From: Rutidosis leptorrhynchoides
Taxonomy: Eukaryota > Streptophyta > Magnoliopsida > Asterales > Asteraceae
Assembly: GCF_046630445.1 (NCBI RefSeq)
Contig: NC_092335.1
Coordinates: 315,752,501-315,816,500 of the forward strand
Length of the DNA stretch: 64,000 nucleotides
Reading direction: 5' to 3'
The position numbers and the translations under genes are program-made. Of this stretch, positions 49,521 through 62,210 are shown piece by piece. The notes under the pieces were generated by a model. It was not told where the DNA came from. It saw only the letters and a program-made list of their open reading frames with translations, and searched no databases. Numbering within the stretch: position 1 is the stretch's first letter; the number at the start of each line of letters is the position of its first letter.

Positions 49521-49923
49521 CTTCCTAGATTGCGTGAAGTAATGTTTTGATCTCTGGAACGGTGGAACCGTAGTAAAAGGTGGATTACATTACTAGTTCT
49601 TAGGGTTAGACGAGTGAGAAAAGGGTTCAGAAAAACATCTGAACTAGGAAAGATAAATTTTCCAAGTCGGTACAGCGGATAGCAGACATGTAGCAAGAAA
49701 CAGCATCAACAATAACCTAGGTAGTCTATTGCAGTACACAAAACTGTAGTAGATAGTAGTGCCATGCAGTAGTAATAAGCAGTAACATGCAGTAATATAT
49801 AATAATAGCATGCAGCAGTTTCGCAGAAACAAGTAAACGAGCAAGTTGTAGATTAGTCCTATTAGTGAATCATACTCGACTCTGTCAAGACACACTAATG
49901 CAACCTAATTCCCTACAATCAAT
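49521..49923 (-). other. Element E leader (right of A)
   Basis: 5' leader of E on the minus strand, directly after its primer site. The text GCATTAGTGTGTCT is shared with the A and B leaders. The hydrophobic minus-strand open frame 49644-49895 is not convincing. Confidence 0.5.
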
Positions 49924-49935
49924 GCTCTGATACCA
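49924..49935 (-). promoter_or_regulatory. Primer-binding site of E (initiator tRNA-Met, minus)
   Basis: Reverse complement is a perfect TGGTATCAGAGC, two bases from the LTR. Proves E is on the minus strand. Confidence 0.92.
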
Positions 49936-49937
49936 AA

Positions 49938-51919
49938 TGTGATGCCCCGTACAAAATCAACGTGTACGGATCATCAACAACAAGATCTTTACACGGTTAC
50001 AACACTATATGCTGTTTTAAAACAAGTTTTGCATTCATGAAAAGGTAACGTTTTTTACCAACGTCAAATGTTTTACAAAAGATGACGTCTTTACCAACGT
50101 CGAATGTTTTACAAAAGATGACGTCTTATCAACGTCAAATGTTTTACAAGAATAATGTGCTTCTATGAATAGAAAGCATTTAACATAAGTACGTGACACA
50201 AAAGTCATTATAAAACCATTGTTCAAATGTAACATAAGTTGTGAATGCAAAGTAAAAGTTCCATGATTGAGACATCTCTAAACAATGCAGCGAAAGTCTA
50301 ACACAGCGTGTCTATAATAGCAAGTCTAACAGCGGAAGCAACAACGTCTAAGCACCTGAGAAATACATGCTTTAAAATGTCAACACGAATGTTGGTGAGC
50401 TATTGTTTGTTTGTAATCAGCAATGTAATATTGACCACCAGATTTCATATTCAAAACAGTATCTCAAATTCGTATGATAAAGTATATACTTATCCTTGGG
50501 CACCCGGTAACAAACTTAACAAGTAATATATCACCCCCTAAAAGTACACTTGGCGATTGCGTATGTTCTCGAAGTATTAAACACCCGTTAAATACTAGCG
50601 CGACTAGCCCGAGTTGGGATGTCAAACCCTATGGATCCATATCTAAGATTCGCGTTCACCGGTTCAAAAACCAATGACTAAACGTTACCGTGCTAAGGGG
50701 AATCTTTGTGCTGTTATATCACCCACACATATATAAAGTTTAAGTACTCGTGTCTAGTATGTAAAACATAAAAAGCGCATGTATTCTCAGTCCCAAAAAT
50801 AGTAAAAGTAAAAAAGGGAGCTATAACTCACAGTGAATGTGCGGTAAAATCGATACGAAAATGTAAGCAAGTAGTAAGTCGGTCCAAACAAGTAAGTTGG
50901 TCGATCCAAAAGGTCCTCAACCTAAGTCAATAGTTACTAAGTCAGTAAATTGTTCCTCAAAATTTTAAAAGTAAATAAGTTAAGTCTTAAGTATCATCAT
51001 CATCATCATCATTCGTAAAAGATAAAGTAAGTTTTCAACAAGAATAGAGATCGAAACAAAGGGCTGACTTCGGGCAGCTGCTACGACCTCTATACAAATA
51101 AAATGACGTGTGGCCAGTGGCCAAGACTCCGTTTGTGAGTCCTCTTACCGCTGTCCAATTTTCAGATCCTAACTCGATGTCATTTGACCGTGGTGATGGT
51201 TCAAGCGCGAGTAGGTCAGATATTTCAGCACGTCGTTACGAAGGCGTAGTGATTTTCGGAAGGCTATAAATCCTAAACCGTATATTGGATTTAGGTGAGT
51301 ATTAAATGAAAAGTCATCTACTCAAACCGAACTATCTGAAAATCAACTTTCCAGAAGTCCTAAGAGTATGTTCAGACCCTGAAAAATAGAAACAAGTGCT
51401 CCAATGGGTTTCTTGGTGCTTGATGCTTATCACGGTTCTCATCCTTGATTCGTATAAGCATGGTGTACAACTCTTTGATGTTTTAGCATCATTATGAACA
51501 ACTTTAACCATCAACACACAACTAAAAGTAAAAGCTAACTTTCTACAAGTTTTAACATCAAGGTTGTCTCTTTATTGTATAAACACAATAAAGCTTCAAT
51601 CTTTGTCCTTTTGATACAAGTTTATGCATCTTCTTCATATGAGATGATGAAGATCTGATTTTTATCACCATAAAAATCATAAAAAAAATTCCAAGTAAGT
51701 GAGATCTACAATAATAACTTAGATCTCAAAGTGTTAAGAAACCCTAAGCTAGAAAGCTTGGATCTTTACAAGATTAATGAGACCATAAGCTAGAAAGCTA
51801 AGATCTAGTAAAAGTAATGAGATCATAAACTAAAAAGCTTATATCTTTAACAAAATAATGAAACCCTAAGCTAGAAAGCTTGGATCTTTAATGTTCTTGA
51901 AGATCCTTAAAGCAAAAAG
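49938..51919 (-). mobile_element. Element E, 5' LTR (broken by F)
   Basis: Matches 8369 to about 10345 in the 3' LTR and stops within AAAGCAAAAAG. The left copy continues CTAGATCTACAAG, so about 1 kb of this LTR must lie past F, G and H, outside the window. Confidence 0.9.
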
Positions 51920-52854
51920 TGTGACAATCCGGAAATTTTCGACTGAATTTAAACTTAATCTTTATATGTTCCGACACGATAAACAAAGGTTGTATTGTTG
52001 AAATCTCAAAAACTTTGAACTGAGTTCGTGTAATCAATTACCTTTGGACTGTGCTTGACGATTCACGAACATATATGTGTATAGACATGTATATATATAA
52101 GATATAGTCATATTAATTGAAAACGTTAACAAAGTATTAGATGTATAATAGTTTACATGAACATATCTGTTTCATTATATGATTAATATATTTATCGATG
52201 GGATTAAATATAATATCAAATGATTGAATTATCAGATACATGATGAGTTGTTACGGGTCTCTGTTACGAGGTCCACGTTGATTTGAGAAATCATTCTTTT
52301 TAACGATATTCGGAAAATGGTAAAGTGATTTACAAGTGAGAAAAAAATGTCAGATAACGATAGTTAGACAAAAGTTAGTGGAGAACTAAAGTTCATAATA
52401 TTCAATTGATTTAGTTTCAAACGTGCGGAAATGTTTTTTGATTCAATCGAATTTAATTATTAAAATTCTTTGTTTAAATAACATAATTTGAATATATACA
52501 ATATGTTGGAAGATCTATTATTAGAACTAAATATATAAATAACTTGCAACGTGTATTTAAAACGTGTTCATGTATATTAAATATATATGTTTTCAAATTA
52601 GTTAAGTAAACGATAGTAACACTCGCTTAGTGATGCGATTGATATTTAGATATGTTAATTTGTACGTTTGAAAAATTAAAATAAACACTAATACATAAAT
52701 GAACTATATCTATTTAAGATTTAAAAATGAAAACGTTATATGATATAATATTTTCTATTATGTAAATGATCTAAATGATACTTTGAAATATAATTGTTTT
52801 TGAAAAACTAAATATTATATAAATATTTCAACTATATATAAATGTACAAATTTA

Positions 52855-52859
<5 letters not shown>

Positions 52860-52940
<81 letters not shown>
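52860..52940. repeat. (TA)n microsatellite
   Basis: About 40 TA units in the F LTR. Confidence 0.95.
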
Positions 52941-52944
<4 letters not shown>

Positions 52945-53278
52945 TGTAATAAGATTTTAAATGGATACAAAAACATTTTGGATTTTAATTAATATTATCA
53001 TGTTAATGAATAACGAAACGATGAATTAATGAAGCAAATGATCACAACACTCAAATTTATAAGTTACATTTCTTATAATATAATTCATCAATGATTAAGT
53101 CTAATTTTTTGATAATGGTACACATAGCGAAACGTTAAGAGTTAGTTTTCTAAGCGTACGAAACGTCGTTCGAAAAACCGGAACCGAGACATAAGTCGAG
53201 CGTTAACGTACAAGTTTTCGGAATCAAAGTTACAAGTCACCTATGCTCGTAAATATAATATAAATATAATTATATAAT

Positions 53279-53344
<66 letters not shown>

Positions 53345-53427
53345 AATAAAACTGTCGGCAAATATGATTAATCGAATGTGAGCTGGCCTGAGAGCTCATG
53401 CGATCACATGGCTCTAAGGCACAACCC

Positions 53428-53443
53428 CCATGCGATCGCATGG
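53428..53443. promoter_or_regulatory. GC-rich palindrome in F U3
   Basis: CCATGCGATCGCATGG, extended on both sides by matching C and G runs. A decayed partner is at 53396-53411. TATA-like CTTTAAAAC follows near 53467. Confidence 0.55.
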
Positions 53444-54363
53444 GGGGTTGGTGGCAGCCACATCCCTTTAAAACGAGCGATTTCAGTTTCAAAGTTCATT
53501 CATTCATGTATATGTCTCGAGTTCTCTCTATATATATTTATATTTATTATAATTATAATTAATATTATTATTATTAATCTTATTATTATTAGAAGTATGA
53601 GTATTACTATTAGTATTATTATACATAAAATACTACGACGAGATCATGAGCGAGTTATTTCAAAAGGGTTTTTCGAGCGGGATAGAGCTAAGGAAATTAT
53701 GGGTTATAGCTATGGAGGTGATGGGTATTATTCGGGGGTATTGTTCGTGAGGTCAAACTAGTGTTTATCATCTCCGTTGCGTCTACATACTTTCCTGCAA
53801 TATTGAATCTCAATATTGATACATGAGCATTCATATTTTATCTTTTATATATTAATAGTGTATCCCTGGCTAGTGCTCGAGTATATATGATTATGCATGC
53901 TTGAATGTTTATTTTTGTCGTTATATAGTTTATCATAAATCATGAATTTAATACATATGCTACTGAGATAAGGTATATGATATGCATGTCGTCGAAAAGC
54001 TGTCGAAAAATTAATAACTTTTCATTTAGAAGTCGTGTGGTTTCGATGAACGGAGTAAAAGATATGACCAACTGAATTATCATTAATTTTCGTATTGTTA
54101 TTAAAAATGATTATTATTATTATTACTATCGTCGTTATTATCGTCGTTATTATTATTATCTAGCAATAATAATTATTATTATTATTATTAATATTATTAT
54201 CATTATCGTTATCAATATAGGTATTATCATTAAAATTGTTATTGTTATTATTATTACTATAGTTATTATTAAAAGTTAACATTTTTATAAAAACTATTAA
54301 GTTATTATTTTTATCATTATTATTACGATTAAAAGTATCATTAATATTAAAATTATCACTTTT

Positions 54364-55710
54364 TGTTAGAACCCCGGGAAAGGAGTAATACGAGTTTCCC
54401 TAGCCTTATGGAGGATCCTTTATATGAGGCTATATAAAGGATCAAATCAGTCCACTTACTGAATCTGGTGGATCTTATGTGACTTTTACAGAATCAGTCC
54501 CTGAAAGGTTGAAGACTTTTGCAAGCTCAGTCCAAGTACCGAATCTGGCTACAAAATTGACAGTTTTAGCCCCTGACTTTTGACAGAATTTTTAGGATTA
54601 GTCCTTTACCGAATCTGGACCTCCAAAACATATTTTTCAATTATTTTCGAGGCGCGAATTCACACGACTTTTCTCATACGCGTTCCATACGATATTTTGG
54701 AGATTTGCCGAGCACGTCAACCATTCTATACAATGACGCTCTTATTTCATACGATATTCATGCGAGCATCATTGTGGGGGAGATATGTATATGGTTGATG
54801 TGTGTGTGACTTCTATACATGTACGGTATAGGACTCGAACTTTAAAGAAAGAATTGTTTGTTTGGGGGGGAACTAGAGACTTGAAGAAGATCCTACATCA
54901 TATGGGGAGTTTTCTTATGACTAGTATCGAAAATACTCTTTAGAACGATGAAAGTTCAAGAGGCGTGTCTCGATATTGAAACCGACGTTATATATGTCAT
55001 GACACTTTGATGAGAGCCCATGTACTTTGAGGGGGGAGCTTCTAAAGTTTTGAAACGACTTCTCAATGCAAGTAAATTCTAAAGACATATCACAACTAAG
55101 TCAAGGGAAGGATTGATGGTAACATATTTAGTTTGTGATGTGTTCTTCAATGCGCATTCCGCTGTGCACACTCAAAGACCGTTGAAAGAGCAAAGATATC
55201 ATGATGAAGTTCAAGTCTCAAACAAAGTCGAAAGAAGATTGTTAGCGTGACAATTCGAGGATCTAGGGGGAGGTTGAAGCGTAATGATTGACCAAGACGA
55301 TGTTAGAGATGCGAATTCATTTGATGATTCAAAGTGAAGATTCAAGATCCTCATCAACGGCCGTACATCATTCGGGGGGGGGGGGGAGTTAGTTAGTAAT
55401 AGTTGATTCTTTCCTTGTAATGTTGTATGTTTACTAGGGAATTAGTTTTTGGAAACCCGTCTCACTCCTGGGGGGAGATTGTTAGAACCCCGGGAAAGGA
55501 GTAATACGAGTTTCCGTAGCCTTATGGAGGATCCTTTATACGAGGCTATATAAAGGATCCAAGGCTCCCTAGAATAGCTAAGTTTAAACACTGTTATGTA
55601 GAGATTTCAAGAGAGCCGTGGAAAGTCAATCTTGACCGATTGACTTTCTCTCTTAATCTTAATGGTTAATCTTCACATTCATTGATATTCATGTGTCAAG
55701 GGTCCTATCA
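54364..55710 (+). mobile_element. Element I, small non-autonomous LTR element (inside F)
   Basis: A 231-bp 3' LTR (55480-55710) begins TGTTAGAACCCC and ends CCTATCA. Its first 80 bp recur at 54364-54442 as a truncated 5' LTR. The target duplication CTTTT is at 54359-54363 and 55711-55715. The polypurine tract CCTGGGGGGAGAT precedes the 3' LTR. The end style suggests Ty1/copia. The rest of the 5' LTR and the primer site are missing, and no protein domain was seen. Confidence 0.85.
55529..55560 (+). promoter_or_regulatory. TATA box inside a 12-bp stem, element I
   Basis: GGATCCTTTATA and TATAAAGGATCC are perfect inverse partners with an 8-base loop. The 3' arm holds TATATAAA (55547-55554). The other LTR copy (54411-54442) keeps it. 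Confidence 0.6.
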
Positions 55711-57411
55711 CTTTTGTTAAAATTATCATTTCTAATAAAAATATCATTTTCATTATCATTATAGGGTTATTATTAAAAATTATCATTTTGATAGGTTTAT
55801 TTTTATAAAATATTTTTATTACTATTCTTATTATAATAATTATATATAATAAATATTATTAAGATAAATTATATTATTGAAAATTATTATTATCATTATT
55901 ATTAATGTATCGTTAATATTAAAATTATCATTTTTATTAAAAATTATCATTTTAATAGAAATATCATTGTCATTATAAAATATCATTATTATTATTATCA
56001 TTTTAGTATTATTATTATTATTAAAAATTATCATTTTGAATAGAATTATTATTTTTATATATAATATTATTGCTGTTAGTAGAATAATAATTATTATTAT
56101 TATTATTACAAAATAATACAACTTTTACTTATTATTATTATCAATATTATTTTATCAAATAAATAAATGATACAAAGATATTTTTACCACACGTAATATA
56201 ATTACATTAATAATACATACTACTATATTTTTTATGATATTAAATGAACTTTATAAATTATAATACTTAAGATATATAAAAGTATATTTTTTTTATCATA
56301 CATAAATTTTAATATAAATTATTATTAATAAATGACTTGTACTCTAATAAAATCTGATAAATATATTTATATATATAAAACTACTATTTAAATTATATAA
56401 TAAACGTGTATAAATTTTGGAAGACATTTTAGGGTCAAATTGACTTTTGTTGACTTTTGCATTATAATCTCGAGCATTAGAATTGTGATACACTATGACT
56501 TAACCTTAATTGTTAGACAGATATTGACCATTATATAAATATATATACTTAATATAGGTTCGTGAATCTAAGGCCAACCTTGCATTGTTCAATGTCGTCA
56601 TATGTATTTTTACTACAAAATACAGTATTGTGAGTTTCATTTATTCCCTTTTTAAATGCTTTTGCAATATATATTTTTTGGGACTGAGAATACATGCGCT
56701 TATATAAATGTTTGATGAAATAGACACAAGTAATCGAAACTACATTCTATGGTTAAATGATCGAAATCGAATATGCTATTTTAGTGTGGTAATCTAAGAA
56801 TTAGGGAACTGGCCCCTAATTGACGTGAATCCTAAAGATAGATCTATTAGGCCCAACAAGCCCCATCCAAAGTACCGGATGCTTTAGTACTTCGAATTTA
56901 TCATGTCCGAAGGGAGTCCCTGAATGATGGGGATATTCTGTATGCATCTTGTTAAGGTCGATTACCAGGTGTTCACAATATGAATGATTTTTATCTCTAT
57001 GTATGGGATGTATGTTTATGAGAAATGGAAATGAAAATCTTGTGGTCTATTAAAAATGATGGAAATGAATATTGTTGATAAACTAATGAACTCACCAACC
57101 TTTTGGTTGACACTTTAAAGCATGTTTATTCTCAGGATTGAAAGAAATCTTCCGCTGTGCATTTGCTCATTTTAAAGATATTACTTGGAGTCATTCATGG
57201 CATATTTCAAAAGACGTTGTATTCAAGTCGTTGAGTTCAATAAAGATTATGATTAATTAAATGACAGATTGGGTCATTTATAGTTGGATATTATGAAATG
57301 GTATGCATACTTGTCAACTTTCGATGTAATGAAAGTTTGTCTTTTAAAACGAATGTAATATTTGTAAAATGTATCATATGGAGGTCATATACCTCGCAAT
57401 GTAATCATATG

Positions 57412-58025
57412 TGTTGATGCATTTTATGTAAGTCCCTAGACATCTAACCTACGTCCATTGTAGGTACTTCAGTTTATGGGATACCATGATCGCTCGTTAT
57501 TATCCTATCTATGTTTGTATGTGGTTACAGGTACTGTAAGAACGCGATATGGATGTTTGACTATGTTAGACTTAGTCAGACGTGCGAGTGAGGTCTCACT
57601 CGTAGGTCTGACAGGCTCATACGCACGGTTGATGCTGGGCTAAGTCATAATTATAACCTAAATGAGAAGACACGAGTGAGTGATCACCCGTACGGCTGAT
57701 GAAGCCAACTCGTACGTGTGATGGTGACTCATACGGGTGAGTCAACAGAGAGGTATATAAGTGTTATGTTCTTTATTTTAGGTCAAACCTCTCACACACA
57801 CACACCACTCAGATCTAGTTCCCTGAATCCCATCCTCTCTCAACCCAAATTACTCCAGGTAGTGAATAATAGCTCTAGGCATTAATCTAATCACACCCTT
57901 GTTGTGGTTTGACTAATTTAATCCCAAAAAGCTCCTAATATTCACTTAGATTGGTTTAATTCACTAATTCCGCCTTTGTGTGAATTAAACCTGTTGATTT
58001 CGAAGTTCCTAGTCATGTTTCATCA
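57412..58025 (+). mobile_element. Element G, 5' LTR
   Basis: Begins TGTTGATGCATTTT and ends TTTCATCA. TATA box TATATAA at 57754-57760. U3 contains the perfect inverted repeat GAGTGAGGTCTCACTC (near 57586-57601) and several CGTACGGnTGA-like motifs. Confidence 0.85.
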
Positions 58026-58026
58026 T

Positions 58027-58038
58027 TGGTATCAGAGC
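58027..58038 (+). promoter_or_regulatory. Primer-binding site of G (initiator tRNA-Met)
   Basis: Perfect TGGTATCAGAGC next to the LTR end. Confidence 0.95.
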
Positions 58039-58262
58039 GTTGGTTGTGATTTCAACATTATCTAGTGATTTTTGGTGATTAATGAGTTTATTATTTGGGT
58101 TTTTGAGTTAAAAGTGATTTTAATCAAAAAGGAATCATTTTTACGTGTGTAATTGTTTTTAGAGAGTGTGTTTATATTAGTTTAGTGCTAATCCAGCTAT
58201 TGGACGAAGAAATTGAGGTTTAGTATCAATTTTTAGGGTTTTGGGTGATTTGAGCTGAACAG

Positions 58263-58590
58263 CAGTTCACACGAGTGGGTCAATATTTTTGATCACACGC
58301 GCGGTTGACCACACGGTTGACTGTCACTCATGAACTAACACGCACGGGTTAGCATAACCTTTTGAGGTTAAGTGACTACAGTTTGATCACATGAGTGATC
58401 ACGCGGTTGACAATGACATGTACGAGTAATCACACGGGTGATTTTCACTCGCACATTTGAGACTTTGTGACTGGTTCTTTTGGTTAAGTTGTGACACATA
58501 CGATTGAGTAGTGACACGTACGCTTGAGACTGTGACACGTACGGTTGATACTATCACACGTACGGTTGATATCCTGAGTCGCACGGTTTA
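58263..58590 (+). repeat. Leader repeats of G (CACACGTACGGTTGA-like)
   Basis: About a dozen short variants of CAC(A/G)CG(T/G)ACGGTTGA, including GACACGTACGGTTGATA near its right end. Some pair as GATCAC/GTGATC or ATCAC/GTGAT. It lies between primer site and gag. Related motifs occur in the LTR U3. Confidence 0.65.
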
Positions 58591-58593
58591 CCT

Positions 58594-60713
58594 ATGGTAA
58601 AGTTTTTCAGGATGTTTAATTCAAACGACTACGCGTTGGCCGCACCGTTAGTTCAGAGCATTACGAATATGACTCAACGATTACTTTTTGCTGAGAGTGA
58701 ATCAGGAAGTGGTACGAAATGTTCGAGGTTAATGAATATGGATAATTATTCTACTTGGAAGTCGAGATTTAAGATATGGTCTGATGGTCAGGACACGAAA
58801 CTTTTGAAGTACATTGAAACCGAATTTCAATGGCCACGGTCACCTGTGACAAATGAACTGTATACGTTACATAATATGCGTTCGGAAGAACGTGATGAGT
58901 ATAACTTGGAAAAGAAGATGTATTGTAACTTGACAAGTACTCTTGATGGTCCGATTTTCCATCAATTTCTGTGTCACGATAATTCGTTCAAGATATGGGA
59001 AGCACTTCGTACCTTCAATGAAGGGAATTCATCTTACAGAACAAGAAAAGGGTAAGAACTGAAAACTGAGTTGGATCGTTTTCACTGGCAAGTTGGAGAG
59101 TCTATTACAGAATTGGTTGAAAGATATCGTCATTTGCTGGCTGAAATACACAAGCATGATGTAACCATTGAAGATAAAGACAAAGTAACATGTCTAGCTG
59201 GAGCATTACCGTTAGAATGGAATGGTTTCGTATTAACTATGAAGACCAGTGGAGAATTAGCTACTGCTACAGTGAACTCGTTTATTGCAAGACTTCAGGA
59301 AGAAGAACTAGAGTTGTTAAACAAAGTCAAGAGGTCTAAACAAGTTCAAGACACGAAAATGTATTGTCCAAATGGTTACACACCGCCTAAGTCAGCTCAT
59401 GCACCATTTCAAATAGCTTTTGTTACGAACAATCAAAATATGTATGGTTTGAATGTTAGCAGTGCACCTTTTCAGCAATCTTCGTATCCACCACAAGTTT
59501 CACCATGTTCTCTCAGTACTCAATCACAGCCTACTACCAATACTACAGAGTCATCTACACCGACTGCATCAGATGTTCTTTCTGCACTTAAGATTGAAAA
59601 CATGAGGAAAGCTGGGAAAGATAAAATAAGTGAAGATATAGCTTTATTATCAAGCCTTGTTAACTCTTATGACAGTTATCTTGATGGTCGTGTTGGTAAC
59701 ATTCATCTAACCACAGAAGATTATCATCAGCTTGATAAAGATGAAGCAGAAAATATGGATATTATGTGGGGTATGGCAAATCTTGTGAGACAAGCTAGAG
59801 TTTACGAAGAGCGAACTGGAAAACCAATCAGTCTGACCAAAGATACAAAACTGAGTTTTGATATGAATTCTGTTACTTGTTACAACTGTGGAGAATTAGG
59901 TCATTTTTCAAGACAATGCACAAAACAGAAGAAGCAGGGTGATCGTAATCCGTTCAAGAATCAGAACTACAGTTCTCAGAGTCAAACTACAAAGCGTGAG
60001 ATTTACATTACTGATAAAGTAAATGAAGCTGATACAGATGTGGGTCCGAACAAAGCTTTAGTTGTCATTCATGGAGATGATGATGATTGGTCTATCAAAT
60101 TGAATGTTGATGATCAACAACCTAAAGCTAACATGGCCAAGATTTCTGAAGAAAAAGGAGATTGTGTCATCGGTCAAAGTATAATTGAGAAGCTGACTTC
60201 TTGTGCTGAAAGAGCTGAAAAGTTATCACGAATCATTCAGAAAGAGAAGATTCAAAAGATGGTTAAAGATAAATTCAAGAAGGCACGTGATTCAGTTCCT
60301 CGTACACCTGAATCTGGAAGTATTTCACCAACATCGTTAGAGGACTTCTACTTCACATTTGGAAGGATAACTATGGTGATACCTTTGTGTTTGAAGAAAG
60401 TCTAGAGGCTAATCAGAGTGAAGAGACATTGGTTGATTCTGATACGGAACTAGACAAATGGGGTAAAATGTTTGCTGCTGAATTGAAAATGTTAGTTCTT
60501 ATGGGTGAAGGTTCAGATCTTGAGAGTGTAAGTTCAGATGTTGATGATTTGAACAAGATGTCAGAATCAGAGGTTGAAGATAAAGCTGATCATACTGGAG
60601 TAGATCAATCTGAGTTTGAAGCATTGAACAAGCAAGCAGTAGATTTACTGAAGATGTGCTTATCAGAAAGTGATCTTGAAAAGGTTTCTAGTTTAACAAG
60701 AGCTAAGGATATA
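58594..60713 (+). pseudogene. Ty1/copia Gag of element G
   Basis: The frame opens at 58594. LMNMDNYSTWKSRFKIW and CHDNSFKIWEALR are the UBN2-type copia gag domain. A TAA at 59053-59055 interrupts it, and the same frame continues to 60405 with DRFHWQVGESITELVERYRH, then KPISLTKDT and the zinc knuckle CYNCGELGHFSRQC (about 59877-59918). Near 60370 a probable one-base loss shifts the frame. The acidic tail then runs on from 60387 (EESLEANQSEETLVDSDTEL) until H cuts it. The normal protein forms the RNA-packaging particle. Confidence 0.88.
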
Positions 60714-61313
60714 TGTATAACAACCCTCACTTTTCGACTTCCGATTTTACTAAAATACCTAGAGTTGTTATATACAAATAAATTTAACGTTGACCGAATA
60801 AACGTACGCTTAAAATAAATAATATAATTATAAATATTATAAATAAGATTATGATATATAATATAACATAATTACATCAATGAATATATATATATATAAT
60901 ATTTATATTACTTTTGTTATTTAGTTAATAGAATATATAATTAACTAAATAATACATAATATTATAACATTTATAAAACTAATAAAAACTATAAATTAAT
61001 AATCATAAATTTTAATTTTTATAAAAACTAAATATAATAATAATTTTTATATAAAATTTGTATTTAATAATTAAACAAATATAGAAATAAAATGTTAAAT
61101 GTTCTTAGAAATATATTAAACAAATTTTTTTTTTAGAATTTTATACAAAAAAAAATCAAAACAATATCTACTTTTAATAAATAAATACAAAAATACAAAC
61201 TACTTTTTCTTTTAAGATTTACTTTTAATAAAAATACAAAATAACTTTTTCTTATTTTAACTTTTAAGATTTACTTATTTTATTTTAATTTTTTTTTACC
61301 TAACATTTTCAAC

Positions 61314-61321
61314 TATAAATA
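61314..61321 (+). promoter_or_regulatory. TATA box of H LTR
   Basis: TATAAATA, 137 bp before the splice-donor-like site, with a C/T-rich leader following. Confidence 0.7.
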
Positions 61322-61457
61322 ACACATACATTTCTCATTTCAAACTTACACCTTAATCTCTCATTTCTCTCTTAAAGAACTACTTCTAGTTGATATCTCG
61401 GTCACTTACTTGCTTTACTTTCCTTTCTTGCGTGGAATACTTCAACTGCTATTTAAG

Positions 61458-61932
61458 GTGAGTTTCATTTGCTCCCTTTTTATATATATTTTTGGGCTGA
61501 GAATACATGCGCTGATTTATAAATGTTTTACGAAATAGGCACAAGTACTAAAACTAATTCTATGTGGGTTTAAACCAGAAATATACCCTTAGCTTGGTAA
61601 CATTAAACTACTTGTCTATGTACGGTAGGCGCGAATCCTAAAGATAGATCTATTGGGTCTGACAAACCCCATCCTGACTATGGGATGCTTTAGTACTTCG
61701 AGGTTATTTTAAACACACCTGATCTGGTGTACTTCAGAGGGTAAAACATGAACGTTAAGGCTTGTTACCGGGTGCCTACAACTTATAGAATGCTTTTATA
61801 CACTTGCTAGTGTACGGATATTTATGAAACTGAAATCTTGTGGCCTATTATTATAACAGAAATGATTGATTTTGATAAACTAATGAACTCACCAACCTTT
61901 TTGGTTGACACTTTAAGCATGTTTTGTCTCAG
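61458..61932 (+). other. Putative leader intron in H LTR
   Basis: Donor AAG/GTGAGT at 61458, branch-like CTAAT at 61880-61884, and acceptor TTTTGTCTCAG/G at 61932. The same signals stand at matching places in A and F. No transcript evidence. Confidence 0.5.
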
Positions 61933-62198
61933 GTGACGAATAAGATGATTGCCATGATTGCTACATGATGAATTGAATGCTGCTACATGGAGTCTTCATT
62001 TCATTACATTTACTTTGCATTAAGACTATTATTATTATTTCAGTTTAAATTTGATGTAAAACTTTTAATGCTTCCGCTGTTTTATTAATAAATGTTTTAT
62101 TCAAAACGTCTCATATAGAGTCGTTCTCGTTTATACAACTGTGATTTGATATAATTAGTCACAAATACCCTAGGCCCTAATTTGGGGGTGTGACAGAT

Positions 62199-62210
62199 TG
62201 GTATCAGAGC
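62199..62210 (+). promoter_or_regulatory. Primer-binding site of H (initiator tRNA-Met)
   Basis: Perfect TGGTATCAGAGC, three bases after the LTR end. Confidence 0.93.

Larger units (their letters stand above)
51920..57411 (+). mobile_element. Element F, 5' LTR (broken by I and G)
   Basis: Begins TGTGACAATCCGG inside the E LTR and aligns with the A LTR in block order over about 4.1 kb once I is removed. It ends abruptly about 80 bp short of the A LTR end, where G begins. It has a palindrome pair at 53396-53443, (TA)n at 52860-52940 and 53285-53339, and donor/acceptor-like signals at 56630 and 57135. The rest of F must lie past the window. Confidence 0.85.
57412..60713 (+). mobile_element. Element G, Ty1/copia (inside F, broken by H)
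   Basis: 614-bp LTR, perfect primer site and a long gag frame. It is cut at 60713 by the LTR of H, so its pol and 3' LTR are not visible here. Large acidic Gag with C-terminal extension suggests a Maximus/SIRE-type lineage, at low certainty. Confidence 0.85.
60714..62195 (+). mobile_element. Element H, 5' LTR
   Basis: 1482 bp, begins TGTATAACAACCC and ends GGTGTGACA. TATA box TATAAATA at 61314-61321, followed by a pyrimidine-rich leader. Poly(A)-signal-like AATAAA at 62087-62092. It is shorter than the A and B LTRs but shares GAATACATGCG, CCTAAAGATAGATCTATTGG and CTAATGAACTCACCAACC in the same order. The 3' LTR of H is outside the window. Confidence 0.88.

Noticed and set aside
55375..55388. 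Long G run as an assembly artefact
   Set aside because: It may be mis-sized, but similar shorter G tracts recur through element I and match its polypurine tract, so I treat it as real.
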